From the NCBI GenBank assembly GCA_019307665.1, contig JAFDJC010000037.1, positions 1-15,441 on the forward strand: 15,441 nucleotides of DNA, written 5' to 3'. The DNA comes from Deltaproteobacteria bacterium. GTDB lineage: Bacteria; Desulfobacterota; Desulfobacteria; Desulfobacterales; SURF-7. The notes below the pieces were generated by a model that did no database searches, had not been told where the DNA came from, and saw only the letters and a list, made by a program, of their open reading frames with translations. Below are positions 1 to 7,651 of this stretch, one piece after another. How positions within the stretch are numbered: position 1 is the first letter of the stretch; the number at the start of each line of letters is the position of its first letter. The position numbers and the translations under genes are program-made.

Positions 1-3000
1 CCCTGTCAACGCAATCCTTATGGTTGGGGGTGAAAAATTTGGCCTGATCCGTTTTGATGAAGAGGGCAATTATCTTAATTTCAAGGCCAATACATCTTGC
101 GCTGCCGGTACCGGCAGCTTTTTGGACCAGCAGGCTGAAAGACTGGGTCTTTCCAGTATCAACGAGCTGAGCGATGAGGCTTTCGCCAACACCGGACCTG
201 TTCCAAAAATCGCCTCCAGGTGTTCGGTGTTCGCAAAAACCGATATCGTCCACGCTCAACAAGAAGGATATTCTCTAACCCAAATCTGCGACGGCCTGTG
301 CATGGGTCTTGCAAAAAATATCGTAGAGACACTGTTTACCGGCAAAACGCCCCGGGAACCGATCATTTTTACGGGCGGTGTATCCAGAAACCGCTCCGTG
401 GTCAGGCACATCAGTTCAATGATCGGTCAAAACATCATCACTGAAAGTTACTTATACGGTGCAGCGGGTGCTGCTATAGGCCTTTTGGATGAACTCCAGG
501 CAGATAACCAGGTAAAGGACCAGATAAACAATCAGATAAGGGCCTGCTCTGCTGATGATATCCTTATCAAAAAAACCTCCGTGAAAACATGGTTTTACAA
601 GCCTCTCCTGCTCAAATCGACTTCATACCCGGATTTTGGCGGCATAGAAACATTTGAATACAGACATCCGGCAACATTCACGGATAAATCGAATCCGGTT
701 GAAGTCGATATATACGAATCCATGAAGGATTTTTATCATGAAGCATACCTCGGCATTGATATCGGTTCTACCAGTACCAAGGCTGTACTCATTAAAAACG
801 ACCATACTGTTCTTGCCGGATTTTACACTCTAACCAAAGGCAGTCCTGTTGATGCTTTACGGTCGATACTGGCGACTATTGATTATGTCATAACAAAAAA
901 CCGCACAGATCTTAAAATAATCGGCGCAGGAACAACCGGGTCCGGCAGAAAGTTCATCGGGAAAATCATCACAGCAGACCTCGTCATAGATGAAATCACA
1001 GCCCATGCTCGTGCTGCTGTTGAAATTGATCCAAAGGTCGATACTATCATTGAGATCGGCGGCCAGGATTCGAAATTCACAACACTGAAAAACGGTATGG
1101 TAACCTTCTCCATCATGAATACGGTATGCGCAGCAGGAACGGGTAGTTTTATTGAAGAACAGGCTAAAAAACTGGGATGCCCCCTGTCCGAATATGCCGC
1201 AAGAACTGAAAATCAGAAATCTCCAATAGCAAGCGACCGGTGTACCGTATTCATGGAAAGGGACATCAACCATTATCTTTCAGAGGGTTATACCCGTGAT
1301 GAAGTATTAGCATCAGTTCTTCATTCCATCGTAGAAAATTACCTGACAAAAGTAGCCATTGAGAACAATATCGGTAATAGAATATTTTTCCAGGGCGCCA
1401 CCGCAAAAAACAGGGCGCTTGTTGCGGCTTTCGAGCAAAGGCTGAAAAAACCGCTCAATGTGTCCAAGTACTGTCATCTCACAGGGGCTCTCGGAACCGC
1501 GCTGACCCTTTCCGATCAGAATGTCAGGAAAACCGGATTCAAAGGCATCAGCCTTTATCAAAAAAATATCCCCATTACATCCGAAATATGTGAGTTATGC
1601 GCAAATCACTGCAAGATTTCCGTGGCGCACGTAGACAAAGAAAAAGTGGCCTATGGATTTATGTGCGGCAGAGATTACGACACAGAAAAATTCGTGAATA
1701 ACAACCGGTCAGGTTTTGATCTTTTAAAATCCAGAAAAGAAGTCTTTGCTTTCAAATCCGGCAATAACGTTAAAAAAAACATCACCATCGGACTACCCGT
1801 CAGCCTGCACATGCATGAAGACATACCTTTCTGGAAACGGTTTTTTGATGCGCTTTCCATTAAGACTGTCACGAGCAGGCATTTTCGGGATGCTGTAAAG
1901 CATGGCAAACAGATTGCCGGAGCGGAATTTTGTACACCTGTGACCGCTCTTTACGGACATGTCGATTACCTCCTCGATTGTTCCGATTATGTTTTTTTGC
2001 CTTTTTATCTCGAAAAAAAGGCTAAGAAAAAAAACCGCCGCAGGCAATTCTGCTATTACACCCAGTTTTCACCGGCCTTGATTGCGACCGCAACCAGGCC
2101 GGAAGCTCGGAATAAGCTTCTTATGCCGCTTGAAAAATATCTTTATAGTAGCTTTCATGATAAAGTCCAGCTGTATCAGATGTTGAAATCCATTTTACCC
2201 GGTAACAAAAGTTTTTTCAATATTTCAGCTGCATATGACGCGGCACATGAGTTTAAACGCTCATGTGAATTGAAACTGAAAAAAATATACAAACAGGAAT
2301 CAGCTTCCGGCGACCTTCAAGTCATTTTACTGGGCCGGCCATACACGGTCCTTTCATCTTTCATGAACAAGCGAATCCCCGAAATTTTCGGGTCCTTGGG
2401 TGTCAAAGCCTTTTTTCAGGATATGCTCTCATATACACCCGAAGATGTCCGCTCCATAGAACCGCTTTTAAAAGAAGTGCACTGGAACTATGCCGCAAAA
2501 ATCCTGGAATCAGCATGTGTTGCTGCTCAAACCAGCGGTGCATATCCGGTCCTGATCACCTCTTTCAAGTGTACACCGGATGCTTTTGTTATCGACTATT
2601 TCAAAAAAATCATGGAATCATATGAAAAGCCGTACCTGATCCTTCAACTGGACGATCATGATTCCAGCGTGGGCTATGAGACCCGGATTGAGGCCGCGAT
2701 TCGCTCATTTAAAAACCATTATCAAACAGCATCAAGAAACCGATTGGCAAAAAATTCCCAATCGCTCATTCCATCAAGGGAACGGCGACTTGGAAACAGA
2801 ACCCTGCTTATACCGAACTGGGACGACATCTCCCTGAAACTGATGGTTGCAGCTTTTCAGAGACAGGGAATTGATGCAAGGCTTTTAGAGGAAAACGAAA
2901 TAAGCATTCAGAAAAGCCTTAAATACAATACCGGCCAGTGCATCCCCTTAAATATTATAGCCCAGGAATTCATCGATTATGTTCTGACCCATGACCTGGA

Positions 3001-4015
3001 TCCAGCCAAAACAGTACTGTGGACAGTCAAATCCACCATGGCTTGCAATCTGCCCCTGTTCCCCCATCACATGAAAAATATTTTCAGATCATATGGAAAA
3101 GGCATGGAAAAAGCCAGTGTGTATGCCGGAGAACTTTCATTCATGGACCTATCCGTTAAGCTTCCGATTAATGCCTATTTCGCATATATGTTCGGTGGGA
3201 TGATTCGAATGCTCGGTTGCAAAATCCGACCCTATGAAAAAATCAAGGGAGAAACCGATCAAACTATTGAAAAAAATATAGATATTATGAGCGATGCCTT
3301 TCTTGGCAAGCGTTCAAAAGAGGATGCCTTTCATCAAGTGGTCACCAATTTTGAACAGATCGAGCAAAATCCCGGGTCTATACAACGCCCCAAGGTTATG
3401 ATATTTGGTGACCTCTATGTCCGATATAATGAAGTGATGAACCAAGATTTGATACATTTTATCGAAGAAAACGGCGGCGAAGTGATCGTAATGCCATTCA
3501 GTTCTCATATGAAGATGATCGCTAAACCTTATTTCCAAAAATGGTTCAGAGAAGGACTGTATTTCAATGTACTTTCCAGCAGTGCCCTGATGGCGGCTGC
3601 AAAACAGCTCGAAAAAACATATATCAAATATATGGAGCGAATTTTCAACAGACCTGAACCGGCATTTAACGAATCTCCTAAAAAGATCCTTTCGGAATAT
3701 CATATAAGAAATGAAAATAGCGGGGAATCCATCGAAAATATATTAAAAATTTTTTATGCCACAAAACATTATCCGGATATTTCGCTGTTCGTCCAGACAA
3801 TCCCGGCATTCTGCTGTCCATCCCTGGTGACCGAGGCGATGGCAGGAGAAATCGAGAGAAAGACAGGGGTACCTATTGTATCGATAACCTATGACGGTAC
3901 CATGGGGAATAAAAACGATGTGATTATCCCATATCTTACGTATCCGAGAGTTCCGTTGCAGGAACAGGCTCAGGAACCTTTATCTGTCGGGGATCGGTTA
4001 TATCAGAAAAACTGA
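1..4015 (+). CDS. Giant acyl-CoA dehydratase activase-type protein (double ASKHA ATPase plus HgdB/DUF2229-like part), 5' end missing
   Basis: The reading frame is open to the left window edge (in frame from base 2) and the first ATG at 20 falls inside a conserved ASKHA domain, so the true start lies upstream. Residues here are numbered from that ATG; 1331 are visible. Residues 1-155 are the end of a first BadF/BcrA-type ATPase half with a CAAGTG motif at Cys27 and a second cysteine at Cys68. Residues 243-500 are a complete second half with GIDIGSTSTK at 245, CAAGTG at Cys370, and Cys408. In HgdC-type activases such cysteine pairs hold the [4Fe-4S] cluster at the dimer interface. Next comes a Cys524-x2-Cys527-x3-Cys531-x17-Cys549 cluster, a DUF2229-like region from about 588 with Cys638, and HgdB-like segments at 928-1030 (Cys974, Cys1009) and 1124-1331 (Cys1265-Cys1266). 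Family knowledge suggests ATP-driven low-potential electron transfer to a CoA-ester dehydratase or reductase. The actual substrate is unknown. The 3' end overlaps the convergent acyltransferase gene. Confidence 0.9.
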   Translation, partial: PVNAILMVGGEKFGLIRFDEEGNYLNFKANTSCAAGTGSFLDQQAERLGLSSINELSDEAFANTGPVPKIASRCSVFAKTDIVHAQQEGYSLTQICDGLCMGLAKNIVETLFTGKTPREPIIFTGGVSRNRSVVRHISSMIGQNIITESYLYGAAGAAIGLLDELQADNQVKDQINNQIRACSADDILIKKTSVKTWFYKPLLLKSTSYPDFGGIETFEYRHPATFTDKSNPVEVDIYESMKDFYHEAYLGIDIGSTSTKAVLIKNDHTVLAGFYTLTKGSPVDALRSILATIDYVITKNRTDLKIIGAGTTGSGRKFIGKIITADLVIDEITAHARAAVEIDPKVDTIIEIGGQDSKFTTLKNGMVTFSIMNTVCAAGTGSFIEEQAKKLGCPLSEYAARTENQKSPIASDRCTVFMERDINHYLSEGYTRDEVLASVLHSIVENYLTKVAIENNIGNRIFFQGATAKNRALVAAFEQRLKKPLNVSKYCHLTGALGTALTLSDQNVRKTGFKGISLYQKNIPITSEICELCANHCKISVAHVDKEKVAYGFMCGRDYDTEKFVNNNRSGFDLLKSRKEVFAFKSGNNVKKNITIGLPVSLHMHEDIPFWKRFFDALSIKTVTSRHFRDAVKHGKQIAGAEFCTPVTALYGHVDYLLDCSDYVFLPFYLEKKAKKKNRRRQFCYYTQFSPALIATATRPEARNKLLMPLEKYLYSSFHDKVQLYQMLKSILPGNKSFFNISAAYDAAHEFKRSCELKLKKIYKQESASGDLQVILLGRPYTVLSSFMNKRIPEIFGSLGVKAFFQDMLSYTPEDVRSIEPLLKEVHWNYAAKILESACVAAQTSGAYPVLITSFKCTPDAFVIDYFKKIMESYEKPYLILQLDDHDSSVGYETRIEAAIRSFKNHYQTASRNRLAKNSQSLIPSRERRLGNRTLLIPNWDDISLKLMVAAFQRQGIDARLLEENEISIQKSLKYNTGQCIPLNIIAQEFIDYVLTHDLDPAKTVLWTVKSTMACNLPLFPHHMKNIFRSYGKGMEKASVYAGELSFMDLSVKLPINAYFAYMFGGMIRMLGCKIRPYEKIKGETDQTIEKNIDIMSDAFLGKRSKEDAFHQVVTNFEQIEQNPGSIQRPKVMIFGDLYVRYNEVMNQDLIHFIEENGGEVIVMPFSSHMKMIAKPYFQKWFREGLYFNVLSSSALMAAAKQLEKTYIKYMERIFNRPEPAFNESPKKILSEYHIRNENSGESIENILKIFYATKHYPDISLFVQTIPAFCCPSLVTEAMAGEIERKTGVPIVSITYDGTMGNKNDVIIPYLTYPRVPLQEQAQEPLSVGDRLYQKN

Positions 4016-4670
4016 AAAAATGGTCTGTCTGGTACATCATCCGGCGAAGCGCATCATCAAGCTTTTCTCTATATTCCTCACACTCTTCCTTGGAAGCGTC
4101 TGACGGAACATGCATGAACTTATCACCATAAACAAATACAACTTTTGAAAACGGCTTGGGAATTATGGATCTGTCCCAGCTCTTCAGGCGCCAGCATCGA
4201 TCCACATTCCACATAACAGGAATAAGCGGAAGTCCGGTTCTTTTGGCAAGAATAATGATACCGATTTTTGAAATATAAGGAGGGCCTGTGGGGGCATCAA
4301 CGACCAGCCCGCCACGATGTCCTTTTTCGAACAACCGATACATTTCCGCAAGTGCCTGGGACCCCCCTCGGCTGGAGGAACCCCTCACCGGAATCCAGCC
4401 AAATCGTTTCGTGGCCTGGTTGGCAAATTCACCATCCTTACTGGCACTTGCCATGACAACGAATTGAAGGTTCCTGTAAAAATAAACAAAATAGAAGAGC
4501 CCCCTGTGCCAGGAAGCATATAAAAGTCCTTTGCCGGGATTTTCCTTTAAATAGCGCTCCTCGATTTCACGGCCAAATACCCTGACCCGGCAGGTCATAA
4601 ACAGCAATGTGGTCAATATCTTTACAACCCATCCAAAAGCATAAAACGCGGCATGTTCCCAAGGTTTCAT
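3936..4670 (-). CDS. DUF374-type lysophospholipid acyltransferase family protein
   Basis: A 244-residue protein of the DUF374/LPLAT-like group, predicted to transfer an acyl chain to a lipid at the inner membrane. Visible marks are a hydrophobic N-terminal stretch (about residues 8-25), a WHRGLFYF block at 54-61 holding the probable catalytic His55, an SKDGE block at 77-81, the VRGSSSRGG block at 95-103 and a VVDAPTGPP block at 123-131. The last two match the conserved DUF374 substrate and phosphate-binding blocks. The start ATG (4670-4668) has a good ribosome site, GGAGAC at 4678-4683. It follows the KAS III-like gene by 53 bp on the same strand and is probably co-transcribed with it. The last 26 or so codons lie antisense to the end of the activase gene. 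That tail looks poorly conserved in type (Pro- and acid-rich) and may be a late extension. The exact lipid acceptor cannot be read from sequence. Confidence 0.85.
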   Translation of the reverse strand: MKPWEHAAFYAFGWVVKILTTLLFMTCRVRVFGREIEERYLKENPGKGLLYASWHRGLFYFVYFYRNLQFVVMASASKDGEFANQATKRFGWIPVRGSSSRGGSQALAEMYRLFEKGHRGGLVVDAPTGPPYISKIGIIILAKRTGLPLIPVMWNVDRCWRLKSWDRSIIPKPFSKVVFVYGDKFMHVPSDASKEECEEYREKLDDALRRMMYQTDHFFSFSDITDPRQIKVPEPVPATELSDT

Positions 4671-4723
4671 CCAACAGGTCTCCGGTGTGGTAGCGCCAAT
4701 TTGAATTTTTTACAAAGCCGTCT

Positions 4724-5743
4724 CTAATACCTAACGACGGATGCCCCCCAGGTAAACCCGGATCCGAATGCAACCATCAGCATCAGGTCACCTCTTTTAA
4801 TGGTGCCGTTCTCGCTAAATTCGTCAAGCAGGAGGGGTATGGTTGCCGCTGTAGTATTGCCGTACCGGTCAATGTTATAAAGCACCTTGTCTTCCGGAAT
4901 TTCAAGGTATTCAGCGGCCATTCGATTAATACGGATATTAGCCTGGTGCGGCAACACCCAGTCAACATCATTGACGGAAAACCCTGTCTTCTCTAAAGCA
5001 GACAGGCTGACCTCCACCATACGGCGTACGGCATTTGTGAAAAGATTTTTTGGGTTAGGCATTTGAGGGTACATATCAACATTCGCTTCAATATCAGAAT
5101 AATCATAATAAAGAAGCGGCATTTTCCCTATATCAAAGAGATTCATGTGCACACCGTTAAAGCACCCTTCTCCATCGGAATGTGTTTCCGTAATCAATAT
5201 TTCAGAATCCGTGTTATCGGCCTTTGAAACAACGACTGAAGCCGACCCGTCACCAAACAGCACGGTTACGGCACGTCCCCTGTCGTTAAATTCAAGTGCG
5301 TTTGAATGCAGCTCAGATCCAACCAGCAAAATATTCTCAAACATACCTGACTCAACAAAAGACTGTGCCATCTGCAGCCCGTAAATAAAACCGCTGCACT
5401 GCTGCCGGATGTCATAACAGGGGATATGACGATCAGCCCATCCCAGCTTCTGCTGCATAATGACACCGGTTCCCGGAAAATGAATATCCGGGCTTAAGGT
5501 TGCAAAAATAATGGCATCGATTTCTTCAACATCAATCTTATTTTTTGACATGAGGTTATCGACGGCTTTTTTCCCGATATCAGAGCATCTGTCGCCTTCG
5601 TCTGCATAATGCCGCTCCTTGATCCCTGATCTGCGCTGAATCCATTCATCACTAGTGGTCATTAATTTTGCGAGATCGTCGTTTGTAACGACCTTATCCG
5701 GTATATATCTTCCCGATGCTCGAAAATATGCTTTTCTATTCAT
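4724..5743 (-). CDS. 3-oxoacyl-ACP synthase III-like condensing enzyme (KAS III / FabH family)
   Basis: A 339-residue thiolase-fold enzyme of the FabH family, which condenses an acyl-CoA with malonyl-ACP to start fatty-acid or related chains. The Cys-His-Asn triad is visible: Cys116 in DIRQQCSGFIYG, His266 in LPHQANIR and Asn296 in RYGNTTAA. Trp34 and Arg38 in TSDEWIQRRSGI and Arg271 match CoA-binding residues of E. coli FabH. The ATG at 5743 is preferred because AGAAG lies a proper distance upstream and homology begins there; in-frame starts at 5758 and 5800 add residues without a ribosome site. The segment 195-235 looks longer than in E. coli FabH (317 residues), and the QQC context differs from the usual AAC or NAAC. 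Housekeeping FabH, or a paralogue with another primer or product, are both possible, so no gene symbol is given. It precedes a DUF374 acyltransferase, which points to a lipid role. Confidence 0.9.
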   Translation of the reverse strand: MNRKAYFRASGRYIPDKVVTNDDLAKLMTTSDEWIQRRSGIKERHYADEGDRCSDIGKKAVDNLMSKNKIDVEEIDAIIFATLSPDIHFPGTGVIMQQKLGWADRHIPCYDIRQQCSGFIYGLQMAQSFVESGMFENILLVGSELHSNALEFNDRGRAVTVLFGDGSASVVVSKADNTDSEILITETHSDGEGCFNGVHMNLFDIGKMPLLYYDYSDIEANVDMYPQMPNPKNLFTNAVRRMVEVSLSALEKTGFSVNDVDWVLPHQANIRINRMAAEYLEIPEDKVLYNIDRYGNTTAATIPLLLDEFSENGTIKRGDLMLMVAFGSGFTWGASVVRY

Positions 5744-5820
5744 CTTATTTCTTCTCATATAAAGGTTTACGGTGTCGGCTTTTGAAATATGCGCCAACAC
5801 CGGTATCTTAATAACGCCAT

Positions 5821-5849
5821 TTGATAGTATTATCCCCCCGGCTTGTCAA
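5821..5849 (-). promoter_or_regulatory. Predicted sigma-70 type promoter of the KAS III-acyltransferase pair
   Basis: Reading the - strand there is a perfect -35 box TTGACA (5849-5844), a 17-bp spacer and a -10 candidate TATCAA (5826-5821, four of six consensus bases). Transcription would start near 5813 and leave a leader of about 70 nt before the ATG at 5743. The spacer holds a run of six G. This is pattern matching only. Confidence 0.5.
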
Positions 5850-5912
5850 GACGATTTGAAACAGGCTTTTTTCTGTTATCTTGAAGTCGAAATTTAAATC
5901 ATTAATTTATGG

Positions 5913-5943
5913 TTGACAAAAGTTTACAAATAGTAAATATATT
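5913..5943 (+). promoter_or_regulatory. Predicted promoter of the HTH-peptidase/PIN cassette, probably giving a leaderless mRNA
   Basis: A perfect -35 box TTGACA lies at 5913-5918. The -10 is either AATATA at 5936-5941 (17-bp spacing) or TATATT at 5938-5943 (19-bp spacing, five of six consensus bases). Either choice puts the transcription start at about 5948-5951, on or next to the ATG at 5949, and no Shine-Dalgarno sequence precedes that ATG. The sequence therefore suggests a leaderless transcript; the start site is inferred, not observed. Confidence 0.5.
5923..5937. promoter_or_regulatory. Candidate autoregulatory operator, inverted repeat TTTAC-N5-GTAAA
   Basis: TTTAC (5923-5927) and GTAAA (5933-5937) form a perfect 5-bp inverted repeat with a 5-bp centre, placed between the -35 box and the -10 region of the cassette promoter. 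This is the expected position and size for an XRE-type repressor site, and the first gene of the cassette carries an HTH of that type. An A+T-rich palindrome of this size can also occur by chance. Confidence 0.4.
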
Positions 5944-5948
5944 GAAAT

Positions 5949-7079
5949 ATGGATAGAAAACTTAATTTAAAAAAAATTAAAAGTGCCATGCAGGTGAATG
6001 GGCTTAACCAGGCTAGAATCTCAAAAGAAATGGGCGTTTCTCGAACTATTGTCAGTGAATGGTTCAAAGGGGCAAAATTTCCAAAGCCTGATAAACTCTT
6101 AAAACTCGGTGTCACATTAGGCCTTTCCTTTAATGAAATTGTAACAGAAATATCGAGTCGGTTTGAGCCTGTCATAGCTTTTCGGAAAAAAGCCAATCGA
6201 AAAACAAAAGATACTCATTTAGAGCGAGCAAGGGATATGGCTATACTTCTTGAGCAACTAGTCGGCTATCTGCCATTCCAAGATCTTGAACACCTTCCGA
6301 CACTTAAAAAACCATCGCTTGGCTATTCCTATTTACAAAAAGTCGCATTAAAAATTAGAAAAGATGTTGATGCCGATCCTGACACCCCCATAGAATTAGA
6401 GATGCTGATCCAAAAATTTATCGATCTTGAGGCGGTTCTTATTCCGGTTTTGTGGGGAAATAAGGAAAACCATGAAAACGCATTACATATCTATCTGCCT
6501 GCATCCAAAACCACCTGGATTTATTTAAATATCGATAGTAAAATCCATGATTTCAAATTTTGGATAGCCCATGAGCTTGGTCATGTATTGGCACCTAGTT
6601 TTGAAGGTGAAGATGCTGAGGATTTTGCAGATGCGTTTGCACAGGCTTTTCTTTTTCCTGAAAACTGTGCGGATAGAGTATATCATGAATTGATATTGAT
6701 CAAAAATACCGGTGCCAAAATAAATAAAATTATTGACTATGCTGACAGGCATACGATTTCACCTATTACTGTGTATGAGGCTATAAATAACTATGCATCT
6801 GAAAATAATTTAAGACGAGTTAACCTGGGAAAAGGATTTTATGGAGCAACAACTAATTTTACAGAAAAATTTTACAGAGTCAGTGAAACGCTGAACAAAG
6901 CAAAACAGTTTTCCGCCGAAGATTATATAAAGCTCTCATCTGAATACTTCGGCAGTCCTTTCTTCAAAACTCTTAAGGAGTTTTTATCTGAGAACAAAAA
7001 ATCCTCCGGTTTTATCCAGATACTCCTTGAAACATCCATAATAGATGCAAAGGAAATATTCAAGGAGCTGACTCGATAA
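5949..7079 (+). CDS. XRE-type HTH protein fused to an ImmA/IrrE-family zinc peptidase (putative antitoxin/regulator)
   Basis: A 376-residue protein. Residues 5-65 form an XRE/Cro-type helix-turn-helix (recognition region around GVSRTIVSEWFKG, 29-41). A linker with a predicted helical region follows to about 190. The peptidase domain has HELGH at 208-212 (His208 and His212 as zinc ligands, Glu209 catalytic) and EDFADAFAQAFLFP at 224-237, whose Glu224 fits the third ligand of ImmA/IrrE enzymes. About 140 further residues (238-376) are not assigned to a family. In known relatives ImmA cleaves the repressor ImmR, and IrrE cleaves DdrO after DNA damage. Here repressor-like HTH and peptidase are in one chain, so self-cleavage or control of its own promoter is a reasonable inference. 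The gene ends with TAA directly abutting the ATG of the PIN gene, which suggests coupled expression. It is more A+T-rich than its neighbours, a hint of horizontal acquisition. Confidence 0.88.
   Translation: MDRKLNLKKIKSAMQVNGLNQARISKEMGVSRTIVSEWFKGAKFPKPDKLLKLGVTLGLSFNEIVTEISSRFEPVIAFRKKANRKTKDTHLERARDMAILLEQLVGYLPFQDLEHLPTLKKPSLGYSYLQKVALKIRKDVDADPDTPIELEMLIQKFIDLEAVLIPVLWGNKENHENALHIYLPASKTTWIYLNIDSKIHDFKFWIAHELGHVLAPSFEGEDAEDFADAFAQAFLFPENCADRVYHELILIKNTGAKINKIIDYADRHTISPITVYEAINNYASENNLRRVNLGKGFYGATTNFTEKFYRVSETLNKAKQFSAEDYIKLSSEYFGSPFFKTLKEFLSENKKSSGFIQILLETSIIDAKEIFKELTR
7062..7067 (+). promoter_or_regulatory. Ribosome binding site of the PIN gene inside the end of the HTH-peptidase gene
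   Basis: AAGGAG lies 12 nt before the ATG at 7080, within the last codons of the upstream gene. The spacing is somewhat long, which together with the abutting stop and start codons suggests that the PIN protein is made mainly through coupling or at a reduced rate. Confidence 0.55.
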
Positions 7080-7634
7080 ATGCCACAATCGAAAATTCTT
7101 CTGGACACAAATGCATACCTTAGGCTGGCATACAACATTCATCCTTTGCTTTTCGTAAGTTTTGGCGGAAAAAAGTATACCCTCTATGTAATAGATGGTT
7201 TTCAAAAAGAATTTGAAAGAAACAGGAGGCTGAAAAATAAATTCTACTGGGTCAATGACCCAGAGTATAGAGAAAATCGCCTAAAAAAGATAAAACTTTC
7301 CAGAAATGATACAAAAATGATCGACACATCATATAGTTATATCTGGCAACACAATATTGCGATGTCATTCGGTGCATCAAGACCGGATGTACGAGCCCTT
7401 GCCTTTGGTTATGTTTTAAACATCCCTGTTGTTACAGACGATAGAGGTATGATTGAACTGGCAGAATCAATAGGTATTGAAGTGTGGAGAATTTTAAAAC
7501 TGATGAAAATTATGAATGATAACGATCACGTGGATATAAAAAATTTAAGTGCCCTTGTTGAATATCTTGATTATATTGACGATCTCCCATATCCAAGCTT
7601 TATAAAAGATTTTAAAAAGCAGTTTAAAATTTAA
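7080..7634 (+). CDS. PIN-domain protein (putative ribonuclease toxin)
   Basis: A 184-residue protein with the layout of a PIN-fold nuclease. Asp9 in KILLDTNAYL starts the fold, Glu44 lies in FQKEFERN, Asp103 in RPDVRALAFG, and Asp120-Asp121 in PVVTDDRGM after a hydrophobic strand, so all four acidic metal-binding positions appear present. PIN proteins of this kind are Mg-dependent RNases, most often the toxin of type II toxin-antitoxin pairs. Residues 30-100 hold a basic, aromatic-rich insert between the second and third acidic residues. The gene has no promoter of its own visible and follows an HTH-ImmA/IrrE gene with no gap, so it probably forms a two-gene unit with it. It is not an evident VapC: no typical VapB lies upstream. 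The 40 or so C-terminal residues after the fold are not recognised. Toxicity is inferred from family and context. Confidence 0.8.
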   Translation: MPQSKILLDTNAYLRLAYNIHPLLFVSFGGKKYTLYVIDGFQKEFERNRRLKNKFYWVNDPEYRENRLKKIKLSRNDTKMIDTSYSYIWQHNIAMSFGASRPDVRALAFGYVLNIPVVTDDRGMIELAESIGIEVWRILKLMKIMNDNDHVDIKNLSALVEYLDYIDDLPYPSFIKDFKKQFKI

Positions 7635-7651
7635 TGTATATATCCAGGCAA

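Noticed and set aside
857..1273. 138-codon open frame on the - strand inside the activase gene
   Set aside because: It is antisense to a strongly conserved ASKHA domain, its product is Cys- and Phe-rich with no domain pattern, and it has no ribosome site that stands out.
5744..5800. Longer N-terminus of the KAS III-like protein from starts at 5758 or 5800
   Set aside because: Neither has a ribosome site and the extra residues do not belong to the FabH fold, while the ATG at 5743 has AGAAG at a suitable distance.
5850..5912. AACAG-loop-CTGTT hairpin in the divergent intergenic region as a terminator
   Set aside because: Only a 5-bp stem with a T-rich loop and no trailing T run; too weak, and no transcript needs to end there.
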